DNA of 64,000 bases from an uncultured Psychromonas sp. (lineage in GTDB: Bacteria; Pseudomonadota; Gammaproteobacteria; Enterobacterales; Psychromonadaceae). Positions within the stretch are counted from its first letter, which is position 1. Every line of letters starts with the position of its first letter. The DNA lies in contig NZ_CANLFB010000016.1 of NCBI RefSeq assembly GCF_947489755.1, positions 42,065-106,064 of the forward strand, read 5' to 3'. A model generated the notes under the pieces. That model was not told the DNA's origin. It saw nothing but the letters and a program-made list of their open reading frames with translations, and searched no databases. This document shows, piece after piece, positions 31,242 through 40,698 of the stretch. Made by a program: the position numbers and the translations under genes.

Positions 31242-32111
31242 ATGAAAAAAATACTACCTTTAATATTCATAGTAACCACCATGCCAGCGACTTCTGCAAA
31301 TAAGCAGTATCATGCAGGAATGGAAAACTCTAATTGGTATTTAAGTAGCTCAACGCCTATTCAATGTACACTTGAGCACCCTATTCCTCGATATGGACAA
31401 GCTAACTTCATCGCCAAAGCCAGCAAAAAAATCAATCTAGATTTTAGACTAGAAAGTAAAAAATCAATGCCAACGACTGAAGTAGTACAATTAAAATCTG
31501 TCCCACCAGCATGGCATCCGGGATCAGCACCAGAATTAATAGACACCATTACATTCCATCAACAATTTGATGGGTACGTTACTAAGCAAAGCGCTTGGCG
31601 AATGCTCAATGAACTTGAAAGAGGACAAGTACCCACGTTTTATTTTCATGATTGGTATAATAATAAACAAATGGTGAGTGTTGGTTTATCATCCATCAAC
31701 TTTAATAAAAGCTACGATGATTTTAACAACTGTATTTCCCAGTTATTACCTTATAATTTTGATGATATTTCATACAGCATTTTACGTTATAAAAAAGATG
31801 GCTCTTTGCTTACTCAATTTTCCAAAAAACGTTTAAAAATGATCGGTGATTACATCAAGCATGATAAATCTATCAATGTTATTTTAGTAGCCGGTTATTC
31901 TGACGGTTATGGTGGTGCTAATACTAACCAAGTATTATCTGAGAAAAGAGCAAATTCCATTAAAGAATATCTATCTGAACTAGGATTTAATAATGACAAT
32001 ATTAAAGTCTCTGGTTTTGGTGAAAAGCATCATGTCGCAGACAATAGAAATATTCTAGGAAGGCAAGAGAATAGGCGTGTTGTTATTTCGATAGAAAAAG
32101 AAGATATATAG
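31242..32111 (+). CDS. motY: Sodium-driven flagellar motor protein MotY
   Basis: A 289-residue periplasmic protein of the T ring of sodium-driven polar flagella. A signal peptide ends near TSANKQ; an N-terminal beta domain (about 20-150, with CTLEHPIPRYGQANF) is followed by an OmpA-like peptidoglycan-binding domain (about 170-285, GYSDGYGGANTNQVLSEKRA and RQENRRVVI). MotY stabilises the PomA/PomB stators. Its location next to rnt matches vibrios. Confidence 0.92.
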   Translation: MKKILPLIFIVTTMPATSANKQYHAGMENSNWYLSSSTPIQCTLEHPIPRYGQANFIAKASKKINLDFRLESKKSMPTTEVVQLKSVPPAWHPGSAPELIDTITFHQQFDGYVTKQSAWRMLNELERGQVPTFYFHDWYNNKQMVSVGLSSINFNKSYDDFNNCISQLLPYNFDDISYSILRYKKDGSLLTQFSKKRLKMIGDYIKHDKSINVILVAGYSDGYGGANTNQVLSEKRANSIKEYLSELGFNNDNIKVSGFGEKHHVADNRNILGRQENRRVVISIEKEDI

Positions 32112-32130
32112 CGACCTTTATAAACACTTA

Positions 32131-32166
32131 ATGATAAATAACGAATTAATAGTCGACATTTATCAT
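32131..32166. terminator. Weak inverted repeat between motY and the convergent gene
   Basis: ATGATAAAT (32131-32139) and ATTTATCAT (32158-32166) form a 9-bp A/T stem. There is no T-run, so a terminator role is only suggested by its position between convergent genes. Confidence 0.3.
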
Positions 32167-32179
32167 GTATTCTCAATAA

Positions 32180-32956
32180 TTAGATTTTTGCCTTATTGCT
32201 TGGAATATAAGACATTTTCTCAATTGTTTTATCCAAGCCTGTTAAGTCCACGTCAGTAAAAGAAAGTAAGCGGCGTTGTAATATTGACTGATTAGGGATG
32301 GTTTGATAACTACATAGGATCACAATATTACTATAATCTTCAAACTCAATGAGTGCGATATTGGGAAAGTATTTTTTAATCGCAAATAACATGTTTAAAA
32401 GTTGTTCATTATTTTGTGCTTTTATATTTAAAGAAACAACGGCTTTACAACTTGTTATTTGACTTAATTGCTTATAAAAAAGCGCAGTAAACAAAAATTC
32501 AGGGCTTCTTTCTCCTATAAACAAATCACATAACACCACATCGTATTGAATCGTCGTCTCTTCGACAAACTGTTCAGCTTGTTGGCAATAAACCTCTACA
32601 GAGTTAGATAAATAAAAATACCGCCTAGCCATATCAATAATAGGTTGTGACGCGTCAATAGCAGTGATTTTGATATTAGGCAAAGAAACTAATGCCCGCT
32701 CTATTGATGCACCACCTAAACCTAAACTAAGGATATTAGTTGGGTTATTCTCTAATAATAAAAAAAGTAATAATGATTGAGAAACTGGCATGATTACTTT
32801 TTCTGGAGCAGCTTTAGACATTAACGATTGAATCGACGTTCCATCATATTCAAACCATCTATATTGCGTCGTTTCTTTTACTTCTAATAAGTAACCATCA
32901 AGAACTTGTTGGTTTAATAAAGTGGTCTTATTAGCTAATAGCTGTTCGATTACCAT
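32180..32956 (-). CDS. Spermidine synthase-like SAM-fold protein
   Basis: A 258-residue protein with a Rossmann methyltransferase core: ILSLGLGGASIERAL (glycine motif I), ITAIDASQPIIDMARRYF (acidic strand 2) and VVLCDLFIGE. It belongs to the spermidine synthase-like superfamily, but the usual aminopropyltransferase active-site segment (DSSDP-like) reads DLFIGE, so a true polyamine synthase is doubtful. Rof ends with TAA immediately before; I start at ATG 32956 rather than the TTG at 32959. Substrate unknown. Confidence 0.7.
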   Translation of the reverse strand: MVIEQLLANKTTLLNQQVLDGYLLEVKETTQYRWFEYDGTSIQSLMSKAAPEKVIMPVSQSLLLFLLLENNPTNILSLGLGGASIERALVSLPNIKITAIDASQPIIDMARRYFYLSNSVEVYCQQAEQFVEETTIQYDVVLCDLFIGERSPEFLFTALFYKQLSQITSCKAVVSLNIKAQNNEQLLNMLFAIKKYFPNIALIEFEDYSNIVILCSYQTIPNQSILQRRLLSFTDVDLTGLDKTIEKMSYIPSNKAKI

Positions 32957-32959
32957 CAA

Positions 32960-33205
32960 TTAAACAAAAGACACTTGTTTAATATGTGGATTTTCAACAT
33001 CCACACTGAGCAACGTAATATCACTTAATACAATATAAACAGCCACTCCTTTATCATCTAACTTAATACACTCTTCACGAGCGTCATTACGCGCGGTATC
33101 TAAAGCAATACCTTCGATAATTTGACCTGACTTTAAAGTTAACTTAACGGGATAATGATACATACATACGATTTCAATATAATCATACTGATGGCAACTT
33201 ATCAT
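32960..33205 (-). CDS. rof: Rho-binding antiterminator (Rof family)
   Basis: An 81-residue protein with the Rof/YaeO fold pattern: CHQYDYIEIVCMYHYPVKL, LTLKSGQIIEGIALDT and a C-terminal beta segment. In E. coli Rof (YaeO) binds Rho and inhibits termination. The start at 33205 has AAGGAAA upstream. Downstream, the spermidine synthase-like gene follows with only a few bases between stop and start, so the two form an operon. Confidence 0.82.
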   Translation of the reverse strand: MISCHQYDYIEIVCMYHYPVKLTLKSGQIIEGIALDTARNDAREECIKLDDKGVAVYIVLSDITLLSVDVENPHIKQVSFV

Positions 33206-33268
33206 CGCATTTCCTTTAACGACATAACAAAAAGTATCGTCTTTAACTGCATAATAATAAACATCGTA

Positions 33269-33670
33269 TCAAAGCTCTTTATCTGAACTACCATAAGGAT
33301 ATTTAATATGGCCATAACGAATGACTAAAATCGCTAATACAATAATGAGTATTGACGCAGATAGCCCTAACATTCTCCACGTATCAAGATTTTTCATATC
33401 TAAAATCATATAACGAGCAAGTGCAACGACTGCAATATAAAGCGGCATTCTCACCGGTAATCGCCCTGATTTTAAATACAAACTAACCATTGCAAAAACT
33501 TCTAAATAAATAAACAGTAATAATAGATCAGCTAGCGTTACTTCCCAATTTTTAAATACAATCCATACCTCATTAGCCATTGCGACAACGGTTAATAAAG
33601 CAATAGTAAATAATGCAATATGCTCAACTAAAGACAACGCCTTATAACTCGCTTTTTTCACCTTCAACAT
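33269..33670 (-). CDS. psiE: Phosphate-starvation-inducible protein PsiE
   Basis: A 133-residue membrane protein with four predicted transmembrane segments, matching the PsiE family (EVWIVFKNWEVTLADLLLLF, LEVFAMVSLYLKSGRLPVRMPLYIAVVALARY). Function is unknown. I start at ATG 33670 because AGGAGAAATACT lies immediately upstream; the ATG at 33700 lacks a site. In E. coli psiE is PhoB-controlled, but I see no Pho box in the 280 bp upstream here. Confidence 0.88.
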   Translation of the reverse strand: MLKVKKASYKALSLVEHIALFTIALLTVVAMANEVWIVFKNWEVTLADLLLLFIYLEVFAMVSLYLKSGRLPVRMPLYIAVVALARYMILDMKNLDTWRMLGLSASILIIVLAILVIRYGHIKYPYGSSDKEL

Positions 33671-33957
33671 AGTATTTCTCCTATATAAATATACGTCCAT
33701 ATAAACTGCTGATTGATTAGCGATGTACTTATTTTACTTTTAAACACGATTCGAATTATCCAATAACCGATTAACAGGGCTGATTTAACTTTTTCTAATC
33801 AATAGTAAATAGTTCAAGACCGAGATCACAATATCAAATTTCAACGTAACATCAATATGTTAATAGTGTTGATTAGATACTTTCTATATAGGCTGACCCC
33901 AAAATGCCTTATTAACTAAAAAATAGTTATAGGAGAAATAGTTGAATTAATAGATTG

Positions 33958-34581
33958 TTAAACTAAACCTGAAATATTAAATGCACCAATTATCCCTTCG
34001 ATTAACATTTGTACCCCTATGACCGTTAAAATCAATCCCATTAAACGAGTAATAATACTGAGCGCCCCATCTCCTATTACACCTAAAATTTTTGAACTAA
34101 AAATAAAACATAAAAAGGTAATTAAGCACAAAAAAGCAAATACTGAGATGGTAATAATTAACCCCGAGGTTCCACCAGAAGCAGAGTAATTCATCGCTGT
34201 TGCAATCGTTCCCGGTCCAGCTAAAAGCGGCACCGCTAAAGGTGAAACTGCGATATCAGAATCATCGTTATTTTCAGGAGAGTGTAATTTAGAGCCAGAC
34301 CCGTTTAGCATGTGATAGCCAATTAAAAAGACTAAAATACCACCAGCGATCCTTAATGCTGGAAGTGTAATGCCAAATAAATGGAAAATCACTTTCCCAA
34401 GAATGGAGAACAGTAAAATAATACCAAAGGTAATAAAAAGCGCTCTTGCTGCAATACGTATTTTTTCAGCATGACTTTTATGCCCTACTAACCCAACAAA
34501 AGCAGCGGTATTAGCGATAGGATTCATAATAGCGAAAAATCCCATAAAAACAGTTATCAGCTGCGTGTACAAATCATCCAT
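33958..34581 (-). CDS. MarC family (UPF0056) membrane protein
   Basis: A 207-residue inner membrane protein with six predicted membrane segments and family motifs FFAIMNPIANTAAFVGL, RIAGGILVFLIGYHML, and PLAVPLLAGPGTIATAM. MarC-type proteins are widespread and of unproved function; the multidrug resistance role once proposed is not supported. It is a single gene with AT-rich flanks. Confidence 0.9.
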   Translation of the reverse strand: MDDLYTQLITVFMGFFAIMNPIANTAAFVGLVGHKSHAEKIRIAARALFITFGIILLFSILGKVIFHLFGITLPALRIAGGILVFLIGYHMLNGSGSKLHSPENNDDSDIAVSPLAVPLLAGPGTIATAMNYSASGGTSGLIITISVFAFLCLITFLCFIFSSKILGVIGDGALSIITRLMGLILTVIGVQMLIEGIIGAFNISGLV

Positions 34582-34897
34582 ATAAGCCCTTTATTTATAA
34601 ACAGTTAGTTGGAAATAGTTTATTTGTTATCGAACGCGATGACGAGACAATACAGAGTTAAACCAAAACACAGTATTGAGCCCTGTCGTATAAACATTAG
34701 CTTAGCTTCGTCTAATCACTCTATATGATTATTCTATAAAACTATTAAACATCATTCGAATAGTCAATGACGTCATATAGCGATTGTAATTAGCAACTTT
34801 GCATAACGACACTTATCAACATTGTGCCTCATTAATAATATCTATTTATATGCTAATTGAGGCTCTATGTAACTACTATATAACTACTTTAGAATAG
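34582..34897. other. Intergenic region between MarC and MarR genes
   Basis: About 315 bp, AT-rich, between two genes on the same strand. I see no gene, strong hairpin or repeat in it. The marC promoter should be here. Confidence 0.5.
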
Positions 34898-35323
34898 CTA
34901 CTTTAGGTTTTCACTCATCATTGCAGCGACACTTAAGAAATCTTTAATCTGTTGAGGTGTTAAATTTTTACACATTAACGCATTAACTTGCTGTTCGGCT
35001 TCTAATAATTTGCTAAAAAGAACATCTCCCTGTGTTGTAAAAGACAAAATAAAACGACGTTTATCTTCTTCACTTGCACACTTAACAATTAAATTAAGTG
35101 TAATAAGCTCTTTAATTAAACGAGCAATTTGTGCTTTATCTCGCTGAGTTTGATTAACAATATCATTTGCAGTACAACGTTGAGTTGTTGCAACAATATG
35201 CAAACATCTTACATGCATGGCATTCAAACCAAGTTCATTTGCATTAATAGCTTTACGTATCGTGACACGATAGCTTTGCATCAGTGTAAATAATGTATTA
35301 GCAATAGGTTTAACGGTATTCAT
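34898..35323 (-). CDS. MarR family transcriptional regulator
   Basis: A 141-residue winged-helix regulator: helix 1 region NTLFTLMQSYRVTIRKAI, recognition region TANDIVNQTQRDKAQIARLIKELITL, and wing KCASEEDKRRFILSFT. MarR proteins usually repress a neighbouring gene and release DNA on binding a small ligand. I start at ATG 35323, preceded by AAGGTG; the upstream in-frame TTG at 35353 is less likely. It is divergent from the SIP-type flavoprotein gene, 130 bp away, with two palindromes in the gap. Confidence 0.88.
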   Translation of the reverse strand: MNTVKPIANTLFTLMQSYRVTIRKAINANELGLNAMHVRCLHIVATTQRCTANDIVNQTQRDKAQIARLIKELITLNLIVKCASEEDKRRFILSFTTQGDVLFSKLLEAEQQVNALMCKNLTPQQIKDFLSVAAMMSENLK

Positions 35324-35339
35324 CTCGCACCTTAAAGTA

Positions 35340-35381
35340 GTTGACAATATCAATCAATTCGATATAGTTGATTTTATCAAC
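35340..35381. promoter_or_regulatory. Two candidate MarR operators
   Basis: GTTGATTTTATCAAC (35367-35381) is a perfect palindrome with a three-base centre; a related imperfect one, GTTGACAATATCAAT, lies at 35340-35354. Their centres are 27 bp apart in the shared promoter region of the MarR gene and the SIP gene, as expected for autoregulated divergent repression. Confidence 0.55.
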
Positions 35382-35453
35382 CAACTCGCGTTAGTGCAAA
35401 CATTACTGCAATAACACCTAATAACAATATGAATGAAGACTAAGTAGGTAAAA

Positions 35454-36209
35454 ATGAGCAGACAAATTCGACAAGCAACAGTATTAGCATCACAACAGAT
35501 AACACCACACTTACAACGCATTGTTATTGGGTCAGAAGCATTTAAAGAATTTACTGATGTTTCAAAGCACAACTACATAGGTAATTATGTCAAAGTGTTA
35601 CTACCGAAAGAAGGACAATCTAGTCTTAATTTAGACCTAAAAACAGCAACTATGCGCTCTTATACCATTAGAGATGTTGATCCTAACACAGGGGCACTTA
35701 CATTAGATTTTGTGATTAATATGCATCAAGGCCCTGCTACAGAGTGGGCACAAACAACCCAAAAAGGTGATAGTTTAGCTATCGCAGGACCAGGCCCTAA
35801 GAAAATGGACGATTTTAGTCAATCACATTACATATTATTAGGCGATTTAACCTCAGTTAATGCGATTAAAGGCTACTTACAACAACTTCCTAATACAGCT
35901 AAAATTGATACCTTTATCCATATCCCTTCTGAACAAGATATTATTGATTTAGAAACAACACGATCCGTGAACTGGGTTGTCACTAATACGCCAAATCAAG
36001 CAATGGAGAAAGCATTAAGTAACCTCAACATAACAGCATCATTGACGACTATTTTTATGGCATTAGAAGCAGGATTAGTCAGCCAACTTAAAAAAATGTT
36101 TGATCAACAGTATGCAATATCTCGCGTTAATATTGTGGCGTCCGGGTATTGGAAGAAAGGCCTTAACTCAGAGCGTTATAAAGAACAACGCCTGCAACAA
36201 GCAAATTAA
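35454..36209 (+). CDS. Siderophore-interacting (SIP) family FAD-dependent reductase
   Basis: A 251-residue flavoprotein. The FAD-binding barrel has the RxYTxR-type motif (MRSYTIRDVD, about residues 67-76) and HQGPATEWAQTTQKGDSLAIAGPG; the C-terminal NAD(P)H-binding SIP domain ends in ASGYWKKGLNSERYKEQ, typical of ViuB/YqjH-type reductases. Such enzymes release iron from ferric siderophores in the cytoplasm. No siderophore genes are adjacent. It is probably controlled by the divergent MarR gene. Confidence 0.88.
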   Translation: MSRQIRQATVLASQQITPHLQRIVIGSEAFKEFTDVSKHNYIGNYVKVLLPKEGQSSLNLDLKTATMRSYTIRDVDPNTGALTLDFVINMHQGPATEWAQTTQKGDSLAIAGPGPKKMDDFSQSHYILLGDLTSVNAIKGYLQQLPNTAKIDTFIHIPSEQDIIDLETTRSVNWVVTNTPNQAMEKALSNLNITASLTTIFMALEAGLVSQLKKMFDQQYAISRVNIVASGYWKKGLNSERYKEQRLQQAN

Positions 36210-36290
36210 ACTTAACACAACTTAAAAAATCATTTCTACTTGAATTGACCTCTATGCCCCCCATCTCTAATTATATGCAGTAGAGATTAC

Positions 36291-36322
36291 TTAGTTAGTT
36301 AGTTAGTTAGTTACTTAGTTAG
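36291..36322. repeat. Tetranucleotide (TTAG) tandem repeat
   Basis: Eight 4-bp units: five TTAG, one TTAC, then two TTAG. It lies about 180 bp before the luciferase-like monooxygenase gene. Short tandem repeats like this change length by slippage and can alter promoter spacing. Confidence 0.85.
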
Positions 36323-36498
36323 ATTATAAAACGAAACAATCGCTATAAGCTCAGTATGTATAAACACTGAGCTTAAAAAAGCCACTGACAGAAAGCTTAT
36401 TATTTGAATCTAAATTTACTTTGAATCAAAAAATAAAGTAAATAATGGCAATAAAAATGTATTTCAATCCAATATACATTTTACTGAGAGGTACTATT

Positions 36499-37503
36499 TT
36501 GTTATCAAACATTCCTTTTTCATTATTAGATCTTGCGCCTATGACAAAAGGCTCAAACGCATCTGAAACACTCACTAAAACAGTTAAATATGCACAAAAA
36601 GCAGATCAACTTGGCTTTAACCGCTTCTGGCTAGCAGAACATCACAATATGCCGGGTATAATATGTTCAGCCACATCGATATTAATAGGCCATATTGCCG
36701 GAAAGACCGAGCGTATTCGAGTCGGTTCAGGTGGTATCATGTTACCAAACCATTCTACGTTAGTGGTCGCAGAGCAATTTGGAACACTTGAAAGTTTATA
36801 TCCTAGCAGAATCGATTTAGGACTTGGGAGAGCGCCAGGTAGTGACTCAATAACAAGCCAAGCTTTAAACAGTGACATGCGACGAGCAGAGAACTTTCCA
36901 AATGAAGTCAGCGAACTACAAAAATTATTAGGTCCCTATAACAGTAACAGTCGAATTAGAGCTATTCCAGGTGAAGGTACTAATGTGCCTATTTGGTTAT
37001 TAGGGTCAAGTTTATTCAGTGCGCAATTAGCGGCGGAAAAAGGCTTACCTTATGTGTTTGCTGGGCATTTTTCGCCGCGCTTTTTACATGATGCAGTGGC
37101 TTTATATAAACAAAACTTCAAACCATCGAATACGCTCAGTCAACCTTACTTTATGCTCGCATTGCCCCTCGTTGCTGCAGAAACCGATGCAGAGGCACAC
37201 TATCTATCAACCACATCAAAACAGCGTGTATTAGCACTCATGCGCGGTAAAGAGTTATGGCTAACACCTCCCGTTAAAACAATGGATGGGTTATGGACAG
37301 CGCAAGAGAAACAACAAGTAGATAGCTTTTTAAGTTTGAGCGTCACCGGTGGCCCTGCCAGTATAAAACATAAATTAGAAATGATAGCGCAGCAGCTAGG
37401 CGTTGATGAATTTATATTTACCAATGATTTATATGATGCAGAAAAGCGCAATAGAGCACTTGAGATATTAATGGAAGCGAAGCAATTAAGTAGCAATGAA
37501 TAA
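36499..37503 (+). CDS. Luciferase-like (LLM class) flavin-dependent monooxygenase
   Basis: A 334-residue TIM-barrel oxidoreductase of the bacterial luciferase superfamily, near YhbW-type proteins: FSLLDLAPM, GFNRFWLAEHHNMPGI, IRVGSGGIMLPNHSTLVVAEQFGTLESLYPSRIDLGLGRAPG (in pieces), and WLLGSSLFSAQLAAEKGLPY. It probably uses FMNH2 and oxygen; substrate unknown. I start at TTG 36499 because GAGAGG precedes it by 7 bp and family members begin just there; the ATG at 36445 would add 18 residues without a ribosome site. It might be cotranscribed with the SIP gene, 290 bp upstream. Confidence 0.85.
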   Translation: MLSNIPFSLLDLAPMTKGSNASETLTKTVKYAQKADQLGFNRFWLAEHHNMPGIICSATSILIGHIAGKTERIRVGSGGIMLPNHSTLVVAEQFGTLESLYPSRIDLGLGRAPGSDSITSQALNSDMRRAENFPNEVSELQKLLGPYNSNSRIRAIPGEGTNVPIWLLGSSLFSAQLAAEKGLPYVFAGHFSPRFLHDAVALYKQNFKPSNTLSQPYFMLALPLVAAETDAEAHYLSTTSKQRVLALMRGKELWLTPPVKTMDGLWTAQEKQQVDSFLSLSVTGGPASIKHKLEMIAQQLGVDEFIFTNDLYDAEKRNRALEILMEAKQLSSNE

Positions 37504-37582
37504 ACAATGATGCTCATCATATAAGACTCATTGTTCAACTACAGTCACCAAATAGGTTGGCTGTAGCTGAATACAGTTTAAA

Positions 37583-38212
37583 TTAGCGATTGCTTGTTAA
37601 CGCTATTTTCGCACTCAAACCCACTAAAATAGTACCTGAGATCCCTTCTAATATTCTTGAGTATTGTTGTGCTTTAGGACTACTAAACAAAATACTACCT
37701 AAACTCGCATAGAATAAATTACAGCCTGTCGCTAAGGCACTAAATAACAGACCTAAGGTAAGTAGTTCAGTCGTCGCATTGGTCGCAGAAGGGTCAATAA
37801 ATTGAGGAAGAAATGCTAAAAAGAACATTGCTACCTTAGGATTTAATACGCTAATAATAACGCCCTGTTTAAAAATATTGTTAGGTGGCTCATTAGATGT
37901 TTCAGCGGTTAATTTAGAATCGTTACGATAACAACTTAATAATGAACTAACCCCTAAGTACAATAAATAGAGCGCCCCTAAATACTTAATAACCGTAAAC
38001 AAAAATGCAGAACTCAACACTAATGCAGAAAGGCCTAATACCGCGGCAACAGTATGAATTAAATAGCCAACTCCCAACCCCAGTGAAGCCTCGATACCCG
38101 ACTTCATTTTACTTTTCATCGTTGTTGTTACGATGTAAATAACATCTGGGCCAGGTATTAAATTGATAGAAAGTGCTGAAATAATAAATAATAGTAACGT
38201 GTTCAGTTCCAT
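37583..38212 (-). CDS. LysE family translocator (amino acid exporter)
   Basis: A 209-residue membrane protein with the RhtB/LysE signatures INLIPGPDVIYIVTTTM, GLGVGYLIHTVAAVLGLSAL, LYLLYLGVSSL, and FKQGVIISVLNPKVAMFFLAFLPQF (in pieces). Six membrane segments. The family exports amino acids such as homoserine or threonine; the substrate here is unknown. The ATG at 38212 has AAGGAG upstream and fits the family start; the ATG at 38251 does not. Confidence 0.88.
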   Translation of the reverse strand: MELNTLLLFIISALSINLIPGPDVIYIVTTTMKSKMKSGIEASLGLGVGYLIHTVAAVLGLSALVLSSAFLFTVIKYLGALYLLYLGVSSLLSCYRNDSKLTAETSNEPPNNIFKQGVIISVLNPKVAMFFLAFLPQFIDPSATNATTELLTLGLLFSALATGCNLFYASLGSILFSSPKAQQYSRILEGISGTILVGLSAKIALTSNR

Positions 38213-38268
38213 AACATTCAAACTCCTTGCATACATTAAACAATTTATCATTGCTGATCAGAAATAGA

Positions 38269-38931
38269 TTATTGACTCACTTTTATATTATAAATTGAGT
38301 AGGATAAAGCTAACAACAAACAGATAGTGGCAGGAATATATAAGGCTTGGAATTTCAATAAATTAAAGAAATAAGCACCAAACACTCCACCAGAAATAAA
38401 TCCAAAAATAATCAACGACAGCAATGTTAGCTTCCTTTTGTCAAAAGCTTCACCTCTTAATTTAGAGCCTAACATAATACCGATATCAGTAAATATCCCC
38501 GTTACATGTGTTGTCCTTACAACAGCCCCACTGTAAGTTGTCGCCAGTGCATTTTGTAGTCCGCAAGCAGCGGAAGCTAAATAATGGCCATTAACAGAGT
38601 CTTTCGATAGAAAATAAATAGCCCCAAACAGAAATACTGCTTCGAGAGAAAGAAGCCCACTGTAGTTACGCCCTAATTTTAGCGACCCACCATTTAAAAA
38701 ATATCCTGAAATAACAGAACCGGCTAAGAAGCTGAGTAGAATAAAAACTAAGTGGAAGGTATCTGAAAGGTTTGTATTGATAAGCCCTGTACCCAGTAAA
38801 GTTGCGGTACCAGAGAGATGTGAAACAGATTGATGTTGAAAACCTAATAAGCCCACAGAATTAACGAGGCCAGCAACAAAAGCAAGCACAAACGACCCAT
38901 ATTCAACCCAACGAGGTAGTTTTGAAATCAC
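38269..38931 (-). CDS. DUF1275 (YoaK) family membrane protein
   Basis: A 220-residue protein with about six membrane segments and the family pattern FVAGLVNSVGLLGF, VSHLSGTATLLG, ACGLQNALATTYSGAVVRTTHVTGIFTDIG (in pieces). Function is unknown. The start is GTG 38931 with AAGGGAC upstream. It follows the LysE-type gene on the same strand at 57 bp distance, though a common function is not evident. Confidence 0.88.
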   Translation of the reverse strand: MISKLPRWVEYGSFVLAFVAGLVNSVGLLGFQHQSVSHLSGTATLLGTGLINTNLSDTFHLVFILLSFLAGSVISGYFLNGGSLKLGRNYSGLLSLEAVFLFGAIYFLSKDSVNGHYLASAACGLQNALATTYSGAVVRTTHVTGIFTDIGIMLGSKLRGEAFDKRKLTLLSLIIFGFISGGVFGAYFFNLLKFQALYIPATICLLLALSYSIYNIKVSQ

Positions 38932-39058
38932 GTGAGTCCCTTTGGCTGATTGTGCTTAATAAACGAAAAATAACAAGGTAAACAAAACTCCCTTTATTAT
39001 TTTTCGTTGTAGCTAACTATACTAACTATAAATGTAGTCAACTAACTGCAGTTGTTAA

Positions 39059-39532
39059 TTATGCAGTTTTAGTCGCTCTTAACATCCAAGCTGTTTTTTC
39101 ATGTATACGCATACGGTCAGACACTAAAGAGGCAGTTGACTCATCGTCAGCTTCTTGCGCAACTTTCAATACTTGACGCGATGTTTTAATAACTTGTTCG
39201 TGACCTTTAGTCAGTAAATCAACCATTTCAGCTGAACTTGGCACGCCGTCAACTTCTTTAATCGAACTTAATTTTGCAAATTCTTTGTAAGTGCCTGGAG
39301 CTGGAACATCAAGCGTTCTAATACGTTCAGCAATATCATCAACCGCTGTAGCAAGTTCAGTGTAATGCTCTTCAAACATTAAATGTAATTCACGAAATTG
39401 CATACCTGTAACATTCCAGTGGAAATTATGCGTTTGTAAATACAACGTGTAAGAGTCAGCTAATAGTCGTTTTAAACCATCTGATATTTCCGCTCTATTT
39501 TCTTTGCTTATACCAATATCTATATCAGCCAT
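39059..39532 (-). CDS. dps: Dps-type ferritin-like DNA protection protein
   Basis: A 157-residue four-helix protein of the Dps family. Ferroxidase-site residues are in [26 protein letters not shown] and [13 protein letters not shown] (in pieces); the C-terminal helix has [15 protein letters not shown]. Such dodecamers oxidise and store iron with hydrogen peroxide; the N-terminus lacks the Lys-rich tail of E. coli Dps, so DNA binding is uncertain. GAGGAAATGAA precedes the start. Confidence 0.9.
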   Translation of the reverse strand: MADIDIGISKENRAEISDGLKRLLADSYTLYLQTHNFHWNVTGMQFRELHLMFEEHYTELATAVDDIAERIRTLDVPAPGTYKEFAKLSSIKEVDGVPSSAEMVDLLTKGHEQVIKTSRQVLKVAQEADDESTASLVSDRMRIHEKTAWMLRATKTA

Positions 39533-39929
39533 TTCATTTCCTCATTTTTATAATTGTGAACACTAATTATTAGGCAATAAAAAATACCACATTAATTGTG
39601 TAAAAATACAGTTGCCTAAAGACAAATTAACAATATTAGAGTACTTGATTCACACTTATTCATCAACCACTGTGACACCAAAATAATGTCTATTTTTCAG
39701 GCTGTTTACATACAAATCAAAACGATCACTTAGAAAAGACTTAACAATATTATTTCTGATGACAATACACAAATTACTTGAATTCAAGCATCAATAGTTC
39801 AGGCTATTTATCATTTATTAACCGGTAAGATTTTTATTCTGCTATTCGTTTTATATTCTATATAGCAATGTTAAGTTAACTGTTAGAATCGCACTTCTTT
39901 CAGTAGATTCCAATAAAAAGGCCATAATA
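39533..39929. other. Intergenic region dps/hypothetical gene
   Basis: About 400 bp between divergent genes, AT-rich. It should hold both promoters. I see no OxyR- or Fur-type site I would defend. Confidence 0.5.
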
Positions 39930-40568
39930 ATGGATGCTTTAATTTCCAAGCAGATTGACGATAGCGCGCTAAGATCTCACCCTTGGACAACCATGGTATC
40001 AAATGCTAGTAATGCTTATATCGATTTCAAAAAGCAGCCTAAATTAATACGCAGTTCGTTAGAGGATCTCATTCCTTTTAAAAAATGGGATTTTGTAGAA
40101 CAGTTTTATTCATTAGTTGAGTGGATAAACAGCCCTACCTCAACCCTTGAAAGTAATGATTGTGTCTTTAATGCTGCAGATAAAAATACAGATCAACAAT
40201 ATCCATACGCTAAAAAATGCAGTGCACGATTAATGATTTTATTTCGAGATATACCAGAAAACTGCCAAGAAAAGAGTATTCATTGGCTTATCAATAAAAT
40301 ATTGACGTCGGTATCAACCATTAAGCCTAATTTTAAGGCGGGTGCAATTGCTTTATCACATTCTCCAACCTGCTATTTAGCATTGGGAGATGAGCCAGAT
40401 ACTGGTGGAATGGGTTTTCAAGTAACACTAACATTTTTAGCTTATGGCAAAAATGAAAGCAAATGTTATGAAAATATGAACATAGTATTAAAGGTAGCAC
40501 AAAGCTGTTTGCATAGCGTCAATAAAGATATTCAATATGGTGAATTAGACGCCCTATATAAAGAGTGA
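39930..40568 (+). CDS. Hypothetical protein, 212 residues
   Basis: I do not recognise this protein. It is 212 residues, soluble, without signal peptide or membrane segment, and has six cysteines, among them DCVFNAADKN, KKCSARLMILF and SPTCYLALGDEPDTGGMGFQ. The start is supported by AAGG upstream of ATG 39930. It is convergent with the GGDEF-EAL gene and divergent from dps; neither relation indicates a function. Codon use looks like that of its neighbours. Confidence 0.7.
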   Translation: MDALISKQIDDSALRSHPWTTMVSNASNAYIDFKKQPKLIRSSLEDLIPFKKWDFVEQFYSLVEWINSPTSTLESNDCVFNAADKNTDQQYPYAKKCSARLMILFRDIPENCQEKSIHWLINKILTSVSTIKPNFKAGAIALSHSPTCYLALGDEPDTGGMGFQVTLTFLAYGKNESKCYENMNIVLKVAQSCLHSVNKDIQYGELDALYKE

Positions 40569-40698
40569 TTATTGATAATGAAGCAGTCTAAAAGTCATAA
40601 ATTAAGTATTTATTAAACGCTTATTAATAAGAAAATTATAAATTTAAAATATGGCAGATTCAATAACTGATAAGTATTAAAATTAAGTATTCAAATAA

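Noticed and set aside
33671..33957. Possible Pho box upstream of psiE
   Set aside because: No CTGTCAT-type repeats were found there on either strand.
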